Origin: Mesorhizobium shangrilense
GTDB lineage: Bacteria > Pseudomonadota > Alphaproteobacteria > Rhizobiales > Rhizobiaceae
Reading direction: 5' to 3'
NCBI RefSeq assembly: GCF_040537815.1
Contig: NZ_JBEWSZ010000001.1
Coordinates: forward strand, 3,534,001-3,598,000
Length of the DNA: 64,000 nt
This document shows, one piece after another, positions 45,724 to 54,463 of the stretch. The position numbers and the translations under genes were made by a program. The first letter of the stretch is position 1, and every line of letters begins with the position of its first letter. The notes under the pieces are model-generated. The model saw only the letters and a list, made by a program, of their open reading frames with translations. It was not told where the DNA came from and did no database searches.

Positions 45724-46461
45724 TTAGTACGTCACTTCCGAGTTGCCGAGGAACTCGTTCGAAATGCCTCTGGCGCGGTAGACGTCGATGACCTTGCTGC
45801 GATTGGCCGGGTCGATATCGGAGGACTTGCGCGGCCCGAGCAGATCGGCCGGATTGGCCATCTGGGCTGCGAGGTTGTTCTGATACGAGCAGCCGAAATC
45901 GGCATAGTGCTTGTTTTCCGACGTCTCCAGCAGATCATCGGGCCAACGTCCGCATTTGTCCGTCTGTGCTTTCACCGCGACAAAGGAGACACGAACAGGC
46001 GCGGAGGCTTCCGCGGAAGCAGATTGGTAAGAGGTCATCACGATCCGGTTTCGATTGACGCCGCTGGCCGCCGCAAGCCTGGCGAAATCGCGGCCGGCCA
46101 CCATGGCGGCGACCTCGTTGGCCGAGCCTAGAGGGATTGCAATGGTGAGTGCCGGAGCAGCGCTCTTGTCGTAACCATCCAGAAAACCCAGAAGCGTGTC
46201 GCGCTGATGGCCTGTCATGCCACGATCGCCGGCACCGACCGGAAGATCGATCTTCTGGTTCTTCTCCGCGATCATGATCGGATGATTGGTGCGATAATCG
46301 TCCGGAATCGCGCCAACCGTGATGCTGTCCCGTCTGGCGCAGCCGCCCAGCAGCACAGCCGCCGCGACCGCCACGACCGGAATAGCCCGCAGGAACATAC
46401 GCGAACGGCCTGGCCGCATTGTTGCGGCGATCGTCCTTGCCTTCGACACTGACTGAGACAT
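45724..46461 (-). CDS. cpaD: Tad pilus assembly lipoprotein CpaD
   Basis: Small periplasmic lipoprotein of 245 residues associated with the CpaC secretin. A long hydrophobic signal (about 22-39) ends in the lipobox VLLGGC with Cys41, followed by the CpaD family body: ITVGAIPDDYRTNHPIMIAE at about 46-65, RNRIVMTSYQSASAEASAPV at about 145, and DFGCSYQNNLAAQMANPADL at about 196-215. Start ATG 46461, with GGGGAA seven bases upstream, gives a clean signal; a longer reading to 46713 runs into cpaC and is rejected. Thirteen bp after the cpaC stop. Confidence 0.92.
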   Translation of the reverse strand: MSQSVSKARTIAATMRPGRSRMFLRAIPVVAVAAAVLLGGCARRDSITVGAIPDDYRTNHPIMIAEKNQKIDLPVGAGDRGMTGHQRDTLLGFLDGYDKSAAPALTIAIPLGSANEVAAMVAGRDFARLAAASGVNRNRIVMTSYQSASAEASAPVRVSFVAVKAQTDKCGRWPDDLLETSENKHYADFGCSYQNNLAAQMANPADLLGPRKSSDIDPANRSKVIDVYRARGISNEFLGNSEVTY

Positions 46462-46474
46462 GTCCGTTCCCCGC

Positions 46475-47998
46475 TTACTTGTAGATGAAGCCGACAACGC
46501 CGTGGTAGCGGCCATTGGGCTTGTCCGTCTGCATGGTGCCGTAGACACGATTGACGCGGCCAAGGAACATGCCGGCGCCGTCGCTCGGGGCGTTGAAATT
46601 GTCGTCCGGCTTGGCAAGTTCGTTGCGCGCCACCGGCCTTGCCAGATAAGGCGTGATGATGATGACGAGTTCGGTCTCGTTGCGCACAAAATCCCTGCTG
46701 CGGAAGAGTGCACCGAGCACCGGAATCTTTGTCAATCCGGGCAGCCCGTTGACGGCCTGCCTGACATCATCGCGAACAAGGCCGGCGATCATCATCGAAC
46801 CACCGGAAGGAAGTTCCACCGTTGTGTCGGCAAGGCGCTTGCGAAGTGACAGGGCATTCATGCCAGGGCTCGTTCCGCCGGCAGACAGCGACACGGACCC
46901 TTCCGTTGTCGGCTCGGAAACCGAAGTCCTGACTTTCAGGCTTATGCGGCCAGGAGACAGCACCACCGGCTGGAATTCCAGGCCAATGCCGTACTCGATC
47001 TTCGAGACGGAGTAGGTCCTCAGACCAGTCTGGTTATCGGTGGATACGTTCTGGGAGACGCCAGTCACCATGTTGTATTCGCCGCCGACCTTGAAGGTCG
47101 CCTTCTCGCCGGATACCGCGGTCAAGGTCGGCTCAGCCAAGGTCTTCATGACCCCGGACTGTTCCATCGCGTTGATATAGGCCTGTAGCGACGAGGTGCC
47201 TATGTTGAAGCCCGAATTCGACAACTGCTTGCCGAGGCCCGTGAAATTGTCGCTGAGCGCGCCGTAGCTGATGCCGTTGCTGCCGCCGCTGCCCATCATG
47301 TTGACGCCAAGCTGCTTCATCACCGAGCGGCTGACTTCGGCGACGGTCACCTTCAGCGTCACCTGATCGTCGCCGATGATCGACAGCAGGTTGACGATCT
47401 GGCTGACGCGGCGCTGGGAGTCCGGGTTGTTGATGTCGACCCCGCCTTGAGCCGAACCGCCGGCGGCTGTTTGAGAATACTGTCCCGTCGTTGCTTCACC
47501 ACCGGACACGAATATGTTTGCCAGCTGTTCGGCGCGCTTGGCGTCCAGCGGCGTATCCACTGTCCCCGTCAAGACGACGTTGTCATTCAACAACTCGACC
47601 TTGATCGACGATGTCGGGATGAAGCGCTTGATGTAGTCTTCCAGACCAGCCACATCGCGTTCGACAGCCAGATCGAGACTGACGATCTGTTCGCCATTGG
47701 GACCGAAGACGAAGATGTTTGTTGCGCCTACCGCCTTGCCGAACAGATAGATGCGTCTCGAGGTCCGTGTGACGGCATCGGCCACCGCAGGGTTCGCGAC
47801 AAGGATATCGTAGGCGTCGCTGGGCAGGTCGATGACCACGGATTTGTTGAGGCCGAGCTTTATCTTCTGGGTGGCGGTGGAAGCCGTCACCTGTGCATTC
47901 TTGCCGGCGGCGCTCGCCTCGACGAGGCCCTGTGCATTTGTTCCGACGAGCAGCAATGCCGTGGCGACAAGGGCAGGGAATTTACGGTTTGACCTCAT
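46475..47998 (-). CDS. cpaC: Tad pilus outer-membrane secretin CpaC
   Basis: Outer-membrane channel (RcpA/CpaC secretin) of 507 residues through which the Flp pilus passes. Signal peptide at about 8-31; N-terminal pilus/BON-like domain at about 42-190 (VVIDLPSDAYDILVANPAVA, then VTRTSRRIYLFGKAVGATNI); secretin core at about 290-460 with GEKATFKVGGEYNMVTGV and the terminal VELPSGGSMMIAGLVRDDVR segment; then VPVLGALFRSRDF-like GLTKIPVLGALFRSRDFVRN. Start ATG 47998 overlaps the cpaB stop as ATGA. Its N-domain is paralogous to the 138-residue protein at 50219-50635. Confidence 0.94.
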   Translation of the reverse strand: MRSNRKFPALVATALLLVGTNAQGLVEASAAGKNAQVTASTATQKIKLGLNKSVVIDLPSDAYDILVANPAVADAVTRTSRRIYLFGKAVGATNIFVFGPNGEQIVSLDLAVERDVAGLEDYIKRFIPTSSIKVELLNDNVVLTGTVDTPLDAKRAEQLANIFVSGGEATTGQYSQTAAGGSAQGGVDINNPDSQRRVSQIVNLLSIIGDDQVTLKVTVAEVSRSVMKQLGVNMMGSGGSNGISYGALSDNFTGLGKQLSNSGFNIGTSSLQAYINAMEQSGVMKTLAEPTLTAVSGEKATFKVGGEYNMVTGVSQNVSTDNQTGLRTYSVSKIEYGIGLEFQPVVLSPGRISLKVRTSVSEPTTEGSVSLSAGGTSPGMNALSLRKRLADTTVELPSGGSMMIAGLVRDDVRQAVNGLPGLTKIPVLGALFRSRDFVRNETELVIIITPYLARPVARNELAKPDDNFNAPSDGAGMFLGRVNRVYGTMQTDKPNGRYHGVVGFIYK

Positions 47999-48810
47999 TT
48001 CCTTGCTCCCACTTCGGAAACTTCACCCGACTTGATCAGCCGAACCGTTCCCCGCCGTCCTTTTCCGGAAACGAGATAATCCGCCTCCTCCGAGATCTTT
48101 TCCTGCGTGTCCGCGATCGACCGCAGCGCCAGAGTGAGGCGATCAGCCATCTGCTGAGCCACGGTAATGATCTCCGCTTGCTGCGGTGTCAGCTCCAGCG
48201 TGGCGGTCTGGCCAACCCTGGTCTTCTTGCCCTGCTCGTCTTCCTGAATGGTTTGATCGATTGCAAGGACGCGAATGTTCTTGAGGATGGTCTCCGTGGT
48301 GAAGCCGGTGCTGCCGCTGGCGGCATCGGCCCTGCGGGTCATGATGACGTCGACAAAATCATTGGGGAGGATGAAGCCGCCTGCCGACGTGTCGGCCGAT
48401 ATGGCCGTTGCGACCGCCCGCATTCCGCTGGGCAGGATAGAGGACATGAAACTCTGCCCCTCGCCGATAAGCTTCGAGCGCCGCAGCGGTTCCCCGGTAT
48501 ACATCGCCATGCGGGCCACGGAGCCTTTCAGCTTCTCCAGCGCTTCAGGCTCAGCGGCGCGTGTGATGAAATTTGCGTTGATGCCGTCCGCGGGCCAGGA
48601 CTCCCAGCTGATATTGTTCTCAAGCGGAGCGCCCATGGGCACATCGCCCGAGAGCACCAGCACGTCCTGCAGTGCAATCGCCGGTGCCTTGGGGCCGGAA
48701 TCGAGAACGATCTGAGGCGGCGGCGCGGCCACCATGTTTTTCGCGACATATCCTGCACCACCTGCCGCGGCCACCGCCACGCTCAGAATGATCAATCGGG
48801 ATGCTGGCAT
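47995..48810 (-). CDS. cpaB: Tad pilus assembly protein CpaB
   Basis: Periplasmic/inner-membrane protein of 271 residues with an SAF domain, proposed to link the secretin to the inner-membrane machine. An N-terminal hydrophobic anchor (about 4-24) precedes the SAF part (about 45-110: VLVLSGDVPMGAPLENNISW, then MYTGEPLRRSKLIGEGQSFM), and a RcpC-like domain with ISADTSAGGFILPNDFVDVI at about 128-147. Start ATG 48810, with GAGGA nine bases upstream, is preferred to 48840. Heads the cpaBCDEF-tadBC operon. Confidence 0.92.
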   Translation of the reverse strand: MPASRLIILSVAVAAAGGAGYVAKNMVAAPPPQIVLDSGPKAPAIALQDVLVLSGDVPMGAPLENNISWESWPADGINANFITRAAEPEALEKLKGSVARMAMYTGEPLRRSKLIGEGQSFMSSILPSGMRAVATAISADTSAGGFILPNDFVDVIMTRRADAASGSTGFTTETILKNIRVLAIDQTIQEDEQGKKTRVGQTATLELTPQQAEIITVAQQMADRLTLALRSIADTQEKISEEADYLVSGKGRRGTVRLIKSGEVSEVGARK

Positions 48811-49010
48811 CTGTCCGAATCCTCGCCCTTGGCAAACCACCTAGCCAAGCCGGACTCTGCAGCGGCAATCGTCAAAACAAGGTTAATGCAATGCTTACGA
48901 TCGTGATTAATTTAAGGTTTACATTAATTAGCTGGAAACAGCCTTCCACCCAGAGAAAGAGCGGTCTTTCCGCTCCTCAACTCCAACAGTGGAGCGACTA
49001 GATTGCGAGA
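48811..49010. promoter_or_regulatory. Promoter region of the cpaBCDEF-tadBC operon
   Basis: This 200-bp gap contains a strikingly A/T-rich block at about 48880-48940, including several TTAA tetramers (ggttaatgc, gattaatttaagg, cattaattag), in otherwise GC-rich DNA. It lies between the cpaA stop and the cpaB start. TTAA-N7-TTTAC occurs within it, an imperfect CtrA-like arrangement. I could not place a confident -35/-10 pair. Confidence 0.4.
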
Positions 49011-49529
49011 TCAGGCAGCCAGTCTTGCGAGTGCCCACACCATCAACGGCGAATCCGGATAGGTGAGCAGCCCGCCAAGCCCGAGCGCTATGCCATAGGG
49101 AACACCCGTCGCCTCGTTGGCGAAGTGGCGAAGAAACGGGTTATGGCCCGTAAAGGCGGACAGCGGCGATTTACGGTAGAGGAGGATGGCAAGCGTCAGC
49201 AGCCCGCCGATGAACGTCGAGGCGACGAGATAATCGACGAGATGGATGTTCAGTCCCATCCAGACGGCGGTGGCCGCCAGCAGTTTTGCATCGCCGCCGC
49301 CCATGCCTCCGAGCGCGAAGAGGCCGAACGTCACGGCCAGCACCAGACCACCGGCAGCAAAATGCCAACCATAGGCTGCCCAATCCATGCCCGTCAGCGG
49401 CGCAACCAGCGCGAAAACGACCACCAGCAGCACCGGAACACGGTTGGCGATCGTCATCGACAGCATGTCGGAGATCGCCGCAAACAACATGCAAAACGGG
49501 AAAACAACGAAGATCAAGGCTTCAAGCAT
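49011..49529 (-). CDS. cpaA: Prepilin peptidase CpaA
   Basis: Membrane aspartic protease of 172 residues that cleaves the Flp prepilin leader (and TadE/TadG-like pseudopilins). About five hydrophobic helices; the two catalytic Asp residues are in FAAISDMLSMTIANRVP at about 16-32 and in the GxGD-type motif GGMGGGDAKLLAAT at about 82-95. It is the short archaeal/Tad type without the methylase domain. Start ATG 49529 gives MLEALIFVVFPF; the earlier 49553 start is less likely. Lies between the flp terminator and the cpaB promoter. Confidence 0.93.
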   Translation of the reverse strand: MLEALIFVVFPFCMLFAAISDMLSMTIANRVPVLLVVVFALVAPLTGMDWAAYGWHFAAGGLVLAVTFGLFALGGMGGGDAKLLAATAVWMGLNIHLVDYLVASTFIGGLLTLAILLYRKSPLSAFTGHNPFLRHFANEATGVPYGIALGLGGLLTYPDSPLMVWALARLAA

Positions 49530-49626
49530 TGGCCGGCGCCTGTTCAAACTCAACCTGGCGCGAGCCTAGGCATGTTCGATTAACGATTGATGATGCCAAG
49601 AGTTCAAAATGGTTGGGTAACAAGAA

Positions 49627-49657
49627 ACAAGGGCCGCCAACGCGGCGGCCCTTGTTT
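49627..49657 (-). terminator. Intrinsic terminator after the Flp pilin gene
   Basis: Stem ACAAGGGCCGCC / GGCGGCCCTTGT with a loop of seven bases or fewer, followed on the minus strand by TTTCTTGTT. It lies 27 bp past the pilin stop and would let the pilin be transcribed far more than cpaA and the operon beyond. Confidence 0.8.
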
Positions 49658-49683
49658 TGAATAACCACCAGAAGTCGTAGATA

Positions 49684-49863
49684 TTACGGGGCGGTACCGG
49701 TGTTGACCGCGGTTGCGATCGCGCTGAACTTGGTGTTCAGGGCGTTGCCGAGCGAGGTGGCGCCGACCATGATGGCGAGTGCGATGAGAGCAGCGATCAG
49801 ACCGTATTCGATAGCGGTCGCGCCGGATTCGTCTTTCGCGAAACGTGCAATGAGATTAGACAT
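49684..49863 (-). CDS. flp: Flp/PilA-type major pilin
   Basis: Major pilin of the Tad (Flp) pilus, only 59 residues. Read on the minus strand from ATG 49863: a short basic leader MSNLIARFAKDESG, then the class IVb cleavage site G/ATAIEYG with Glu19-Tyr20, then a single hydrophobic helix GLIAALIALAIMVGATSLGN and a small polar tail ending NTGTAP. The ribosome site AGGAG is eight to nine bases upstream. It has its own terminator and is followed by the prepilin peptidase gene. Size and motif match Flp pilins exactly. Cleavage by CpaA after Gly14 is predicted. Confidence 0.95.
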   Translation of the reverse strand: MSNLIARFAKDESGATAIEYGLIAALIALAIMVGATSLGNALNTKFSAIATAVNTGTAP

Positions 49864-50009
49864 TCGAGAGCTCCTACTCCACGTGTTACAGCACTTCCGT
49901 CAACTTCTCTTGGTGGTTGATCGGATGCTGCCAATCTAGGGAGAAGCTCTTTCGATCGGCTTAATAAACAGCCTTACCGATTCCTTTCCCGATTTGAACA
50001 TATTGCGTG

Positions 50010-50025
50010 GTTAACCGTGAACTAA
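50010..50025. promoter_or_regulatory. CtrA-like site between flp and the tadE-side genes
   Basis: GTTAA-ccgtgaa-CTAA, which on the minus strand is TTAG-N7-TTAAC, one mismatch from the CtrA consensus. It is 147-162 bp before flp and about 195 bp before the divergent gene at 50219. The 355-bp gap 49864-50218 shows nothing else that I can name; Caulobacter pilA is CtrA-controlled. Confidence 0.4.
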
Positions 50026-50218
50026 GCGCCTGCCATCGGCCTGAACCTCGGCGCCCTGGCGACGAAAAGCACCGTTTCCTGATTCCGTGGAATGACTGGG
50101 ATGAACCGATCGGCGCCGCGATGCCGATCCAGACACCGTCGGATGATCCGCTGCTTAACCGTTGGTTCACCAATCTCGTTCATGTTCCGTTGAACAGTTG
50201 CTGCCGTGGAGCGCTACA

Positions 50219-50635
50219 ATGGCCGAGCCCAGATCGTCATTTCTAGTTGCCGCGCTTCTTGCCGCCCTTGTCGTGCCCGCCAAGGCCGGCGCCGGTATCG
50301 AAGTCACCATGAACCAGGCAAAGATCGTCAAATTGTCGCGCGCGGCCGACACGATCGTTGTCGGCAACCCGGCGATCGCCGATGCCGCCGTACAGGATGC
50401 CTCGACGATCGTGCTGACGGGAAAGGGGTTCGGCGTCACAAACCTCGTCGTGCTCGATCAAGAAGGTAGCCCGATCGTCGACGAGCAAGTCACCGTCGTG
50501 CGGCAGGCCGCATCGTCGGTGCGCATTTACAGGCGCGCCGAAATACAGACCATGTCTTGCACCCCCTATTGCGAAAGCTCGTACAAGAGCGATGCCGAGA
50601 AGGCCTCCGAATCCGAGATGAGCACAGGCCGGTAG
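50219..50635 (+). CDS. Exported protein homologous to the CpaC N-terminal domain
   Basis: 138 residues: signal peptide (about 6-25, cleavage near AKAGAG), then a domain that aligns well with the N-terminal pilus domain of CpaC (VGNPAIADAAVQDASTIVLT and GKGFGVTNLVVLDQEGSPIV against the CpaC segments VANPAVADAVTRTSRRIYLF and GKAVGATNIFVFGPNGEQIV). A C-terminal tail contains two cysteines in MSCTPYCESS, perhaps a disulfide, and a charged end. No secretin core follows. Start ATG 50219, with GGAG about eight bases upstream. It heads the plus-strand part of the tad locus. It may bind the secretin or the pilus in the periplasm; that is inference. Confidence 0.8.
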   Translation: MAEPRSSFLVAALLAALVVPAKAGAGIEVTMNQAKIVKLSRAADTIVVGNPAIADAAVQDASTIVLTGKGFGVTNLVVLDQEGSPIVDEQVTVVRQAASSVRIYRRAEIQTMSCTPYCESSYKSDAEKASESEMSTGR

Positions 50636-50785
50636 GTGGTCGGTCTACTTTAGACTGGCCGAAAAGGACGCTTCGGTTACCGGCAGGTTAAAGGGCCTTG
50701 ATCGACTTTAACGATCATCCAAACCGGACCTCAATGGATCTGCGCTAGTACTACACCGATACGCATGAGATCGGCAGGAACGGGC

Positions 50786-51367
50786 ATGAGCGAAGACCCC
50801 AGACCCAAGCGCGACAAGGGACGAACAGGGCTTTGCGCCCGTTTCCTTCATAACCGACGGGGCAGCACGGCGATCGAATTCGCCATGCTGGCGTTTCCAT
50901 TCGCACTTCTCGTCTTCGCTATCCTGGAGAGCTGTATTTCATTTGCCGGAGAGGAAGTGATGGCCAACGCCACGGACAATGTGGCGCGCCAATTGCGCAC
51001 GGGCCAGGTAAGGGCGGCCACTGTGACCGACACCTCGTTGAAGCAGATGATCTGCAGCCAGATGCAGATCATCGTTGCTCAGAACTGCCCGGGATTGCAG
51101 GTCGACCTCCGCCAATACGCAACGTTCGCCGCCGCCGCAGCAGCCGGCTTCAGCATCGACAAGAACGGAGTTATCACGCTGACAGGCACATCGCCGACGA
51201 CGTTCACGGCTGCCCCTGGCCCGTCAGAGTCCAAGAACATGCTGCGGGTTTTCTACAAATGGCCTGTCATGACCAACTTCCTGGCCATGGCGATGTCCAA
51301 CATGGGAACCGGGTACACGCTGCATTTCTCGTCGGTGACGTGGCAGAACGAGCCGTTCAACGACTGA
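50786..51367 (+). CDS. tadE: TadE-like pseudopilin
   Basis: Minor pilin-like protein of 193 residues. A cytoplasmic basic head (1-26) is followed by the TadE motif RRGSTAIEFAMLAFPFALL at about 24-42, with a cleavage-type Gly26 and Glu31, one membrane helix to about 52, then an exported Thr/Ala-rich domain containing Cys residues (MICSQMQ, NCPGL) that could form a disulfide. Start ATG 50786 has AGGAA about eight bases upstream; an ATG at 50765 is less likely. Followed after 38 bp by a second protein of this kind. Confidence 0.88.
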   Translation: MSEDPRPKRDKGRTGLCARFLHNRRGSTAIEFAMLAFPFALLVFAILESCISFAGEEVMANATDNVARQLRTGQVRAATVTDTSLKQMICSQMQIIVAQNCPGLQVDLRQYATFAAAAAAGFSIDKNGVITLTGTSPTTFTAAPGPSESKNMLRVFYKWPVMTNFLAMAMSNMGTGYTLHFSSVTWQNEPFND

Positions 51368-51405
51368 ACCTCATCTTTGGTTGAGCAAGAAAAAAGGGCA
51401 CAGGC

Positions 51406-52026
51406 ATGATTTGTGCGGGGGCACATCCGGGTATTGCAAGGATCTGGTCGAAAGCGGCCCGTTTCTTCGCCGATCGTCGCGGCGTCGCGGCCATCGAGTT
51501 TGCGTTCATCGTACCGGTCCTGTTGGTCATGTACTTTACAACGATGGAGGCGTCACAAGCCATCGAGACCAGCAAGAAGGTCAGCCGCATCGGCAGCATG
51601 GTCGCGGACCTCGTCACGCAGCAGCAGACAATCGTCAAGGCGGATATCGACGCGATCATGCAGATCGGCGCCTCGACGCTTCAGCCCTACAACCGGTCGG
51701 TTCCCAACATCATCATCACGGCGATACAAGTCACGACCGATCCGACGCCCAAGGTGCAGGTGGTCTGGTCGCGCAAGGTCGTCGGCGGTGTCAACAGCGT
51801 CGATGCTGCGCCCAACACTCTTACCACCGTTCCGGCCTCGCTCAAGATCGCTGGCACCTTCCTCATCCGTGTTCAAAGCAGCCTCGCCTACAAGCCGATC
51901 ATCACCTGGTCGGCGGGGGGCGAGCAGCGGCTCGGATTGACCTCGGCATTCGACACGATAACGATGGGCGAAACCTATTACCTGCGTCCCCGCAGAAGCC
52001 AGACGATCCCGTGCAGCGATTGCTGA
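51406..52026 (+). CDS. Second TadE/TadG-like pseudopilin
   Basis: 206 residues with a basic N-terminus and the TadE-type motif DRRGVAAIEFAFIVPVLLVM at about 23-42, one membrane helix, then an exported beta-rich domain (IIITAIQVTTDPTPKVQVVW, WSAGGEQRLGLTSAFDTITM) ending in a CSDC pair. It is too short for classical TadG with a von Willebrand domain, so I describe it as TadE/G-like. It is the last gene of the plus-strand tad segment; the 94 bp after it to the PhnD-like stop hold nothing recognisable. Confidence 0.85.
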   Translation: MICAGAHPGIARIWSKAARFFADRRGVAAIEFAFIVPVLLVMYFTTMEASQAIETSKKVSRIGSMVADLVTQQQTIVKADIDAIMQIGASTLQPYNRSVPNIIITAIQVTTDPTPKVQVVWSRKVVGGVNSVDAAPNTLTTVPASLKIAGTFLIRVQSSLAYKPIITWSAGGEQRLGLTSAFDTITMGETYYLRPRRSQTIPCSDC

Positions 52027-52120
52027 GGCACGTTCCGCATGTCGATGCCAGCAGTAGATCGACGGGACTGTCCGACACCCTTGGCCGCTTGCTCGCCTTT
52101 GGCGAGATGCATTCGTCCAA

Positions 52121-53044
52121 TTAGCGTTGCAAGCTGCCGTCCGACATCATGTGCACGATTGCAACCGCCATATCGTAGTCCTTCGGAGCAGCGCTGGTGA
52201 AGCCGCCGGCGTGCTTGGTTTCCAGAAGATCATAGATATCCGGCGACATCGATTTGAGATTGGTCAGGAACACAGTGAGCCGGCGTTTCGCTTCCGGGTC
52301 AAGATCACTGCGGACTGTGTGGGGGCCGTATCTCAAAATGCCTGACGCCCACACGGTCTCGAGTTCGGATTTTCCGATCCCGGCCGCCTCGAGCCTTGCC
52401 TCGGTGCCACCTGTAACCTCGGATTGACCGTCGGCCGCAACCGTCGCCCAGCCGAACAGTGCATCGACCTGGCCATCGACCAGCATCGCTTCAGCGGCCG
52501 CGGCAGAACTGGCCTGTATCATGAACGGCGCGTTTTGAGTGATCTTGACGCCTTCAGCGGTCAATGCGGCAAGCGGCAGAAGAGAGCCGCCAACGCTGTC
52601 TGACGGAGCCATGGCGATCCGATGCGCTTCCATGGCGGCAATATCCCGCACCTTGCCACCTCGCGTCAGCAGGACGGAGCGGATGCCAACAGCACCGTCG
52701 GAATCAACCGGAGCCACAAGCGGCTCGACGCAGCCGCAACGCTGCAAGGCCGTGGCATAGGCGGTTGCCGAATAGACCGCGTATTCGATGTGGGCGTCGG
52801 CCTGCGCCTCGATCAACGCGGCGTAGTCCCGGGCAACGACAAATTCGACCTTCATGCCCAACGCCTTCGTGTAGGCGTCGGTCAATGTCGCCAGACCCGG
52901 AACGGTGTTGCCGGCACCGGGCTCCGCGACGACGCCGATGCGAAACGTGCCGATGTCGTCGCGCCAGTCGGCGCGTGCCGAACCCGACCAGGACGCGCCG
53001 ACAAGCATCGCCACCGCCGCATACATCTTCAGGGGATGTCTCAT
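52121..53044 (-). CDS. PhnD-like phosphate/phosphonate-type solute-binding protein
   Basis: Periplasmic type 2 binding protein of 307 residues in the PhnD/phosphite family. A signal peptide ends near GSARADWRD. Fold markers: RIGVVAEPGAGNTVPGLATL at about 35-54, VEFVVARDYAALIEAQADAH near 73, EYAVYSATAYATALQRCG, and ESSGGSLLP-like APSDSVGGSLLPLAALTAEG near 150. Start ATG 53044 is preferred to 53068 because it puts the hydrophobic signal at the N-terminus. No ABC permease or ATPase is adjacent, so it is an orphan; the ligand is unknown. It is divergent from deoB. Confidence 0.82.
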   Translation of the reverse strand: MRHPLKMYAAVAMLVGASWSGSARADWRDDIGTFRIGVVAEPGAGNTVPGLATLTDAYTKALGMKVEFVVARDYAALIEAQADAHIEYAVYSATAYATALQRCGCVEPLVAPVDSDGAVGIRSVLLTRGGKVRDIAAMEAHRIAMAPSDSVGGSLLPLAALTAEGVKITQNAPFMIQASSAAAAEAMLVDGQVDALFGWATVAADGQSEVTGGTEARLEAAGIGKSELETVWASGILRYGPHTVRSDLDPEAKRRLTVFLTNLKSMSPDIYDLLETKHAGGFTSAAPKDYDMAVAIVHMMSDGSLQR

Positions 53045-53221
53045 GGAAAATCCACTGCCAGTTTTCACGGATCCATGCCCATGCCGGTGCTGCCGGGGAA
53101 GAACACCAAACCGCTCAACCTCTCGATTATCGGGCCAACCCGTTGCGGTTTGGTTTCCGAATTGCCAACGCCAGCATGGAACCCTATGTCTGGGTCCCTA
53201 GACAGGCAATGATGAGCCCAG

Positions 53222-54463
53222 ATGGCGCGCGCTTTCCTTTTCGTTCTCGATTCCTTCGGCATTGGCGGCGCCGCGGATGCCGAGCGCTATGGCGATACCG
53301 GCTCCAACACTTTCGGACACATCGCTGAAAGCTGCGCGCAGGGACGCGCTGATCGCGAAGGTTTGCGCGGCGGACCGCTTCTTGTGCCCAACATGCTTTC
53401 GCTCGGCCTGGGCGGGGCTGCCAGGACCGCGACGGGATTCACGATCGACGGAGCGGCCAGAGATCACCTCGCCTCCACCTTTCACGGCGCGGCGCAGGAA
53501 ATTTCCAGCGGCAAGGACACGCCATCGGGTCACTGGGAAATCGCCGGATTGCCGGTCCGCTTCGACTGGGGCTATTTTCCGGACACCGTTCCCGCCTTTC
53601 CAGCCCAGCTGACCGAAGCGATGATCCGCGAAGGCGGAGTGCCGGGCATTCTCGGCAATTGCCATGCCCCCGGCACCGAAATCATCGAACGCTTCGGTGA
53701 GGAGCATGTCCGTTCGGGCATGCCGATCTGCTATACATCGGTCGACTCCGTTCTCCAGATCGCCGCCCATGAAGTGCATTTCGGCCTGGAACGCCTTTAC
53801 GAATTCTGCAAGGTGGTGCGCGGGCTGGTTGATCCGCTGAACATCGGACGGGTGATCGCCCGGCCTTTCGTCGGCGAGACATCAGCCACTTTCACGCGCA
53901 CGCACAATCGTCGCGATTACGCCGTGCCGCCACCGGAGCAGACCTTGCTGGACAGGCTGACGGCACGCGGCAGCCGGGTCATCGCGGTCGGCAAGATCGG
54001 CGACATTTTTGCCCATCGCGGAATCTCGGAAGTGCGCAAGGCCGCCGGCAACATGGCGATGTTCGACAAGGCGCTGGGCGCGATGGAGGATGCTGGCGAC
54101 GGCGATGTCGTCTTCGCCAATTTCGTCGACTTCGACACCGAGTTCGGCCATCGGCGCGACGTCGCCGGCTATGCCGCCGCGCTCGAAGACTTCGACCGGC
54201 GGCTGCCGGAGGCGCTTGCGCGGCTGAAGCACGGAGACCTGCTCATCCTCACGGCGGATCATGGCAATGATCCGACCTGGCGCGGCACCGACCATACGCG
54301 TGAGCGCATTCCGGTCATTGGCACCGGGCCTGGTTTGAGAGGCGGCGATATCGGACTTCGAGCAACGTTCGCCGATATCGGGGAAACGGTTGCGGAACAT
54401 CTCGGGCTGGCGCGCGGTCGCCATGGCACCTCCTTTTACGCAGCGATAAGTGGCAATGCCTGA
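53222..54463 (+). CDS. deoB: Phosphopentomutase
   Basis: Alkaline-phosphatase-superfamily enzyme of 413 residues that interconverts ribose 1- and 5-phosphate (and deoxyribose forms) in nucleoside salvage, cytoplasmic. Metal-binding motifs: [20 protein letters not shown] at the N-terminus, phosphoacceptor Thr in [15 protein letters not shown] at about 97-111, [17 protein letters not shown] near 305, and [20 protein letters not shown] near 342. Start ATG 53222. The 3' end overlaps mutM by eight bases. No other deo genes lie next to it. Confidence 0.96.
   Translation: MARAFLFVLDSFGIGGAADAERYGDTGSNTFGHIAESCAQGRADREGLRGGPLLVPNMLSLGLGGAARTATGFTIDGAARDHLASTFHGAAQEISSGKDTPSGHWEIAGLPVRFDWGYFPDTVPAFPAQLTEAMIREGGVPGILGNCHAPGTEIIERFGEEHVRSGMPICYTSVDSVLQIAAHEVHFGLERLYEFCKVVRGLVDPLNIGRVIARPFVGETSATFTRTHNRRDYAVPPPEQTLLDRLTARGSRVIAVGKIGDIFAHRGISEVRKAAGNMAMFDKALGAMEDAGDGDVVFANFVDFDTEFGHRRDVAGYAAALEDFDRRLPEALARLKHGDLLILTADHGNDPTWRGTDHTRERIPVIGTGPGLRGGDIGLRATFADIGETVAEHLGLARGRHGTSFYAAISGNA

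Noticed and set aside
46462..46713. Longer reading of CpaD from 46713
   Set aside because: It would overlap the end of cpaC by about 240 bp and lacks the lipoprotein signal at its start; ATG 46461 has both signal and ribosome site.
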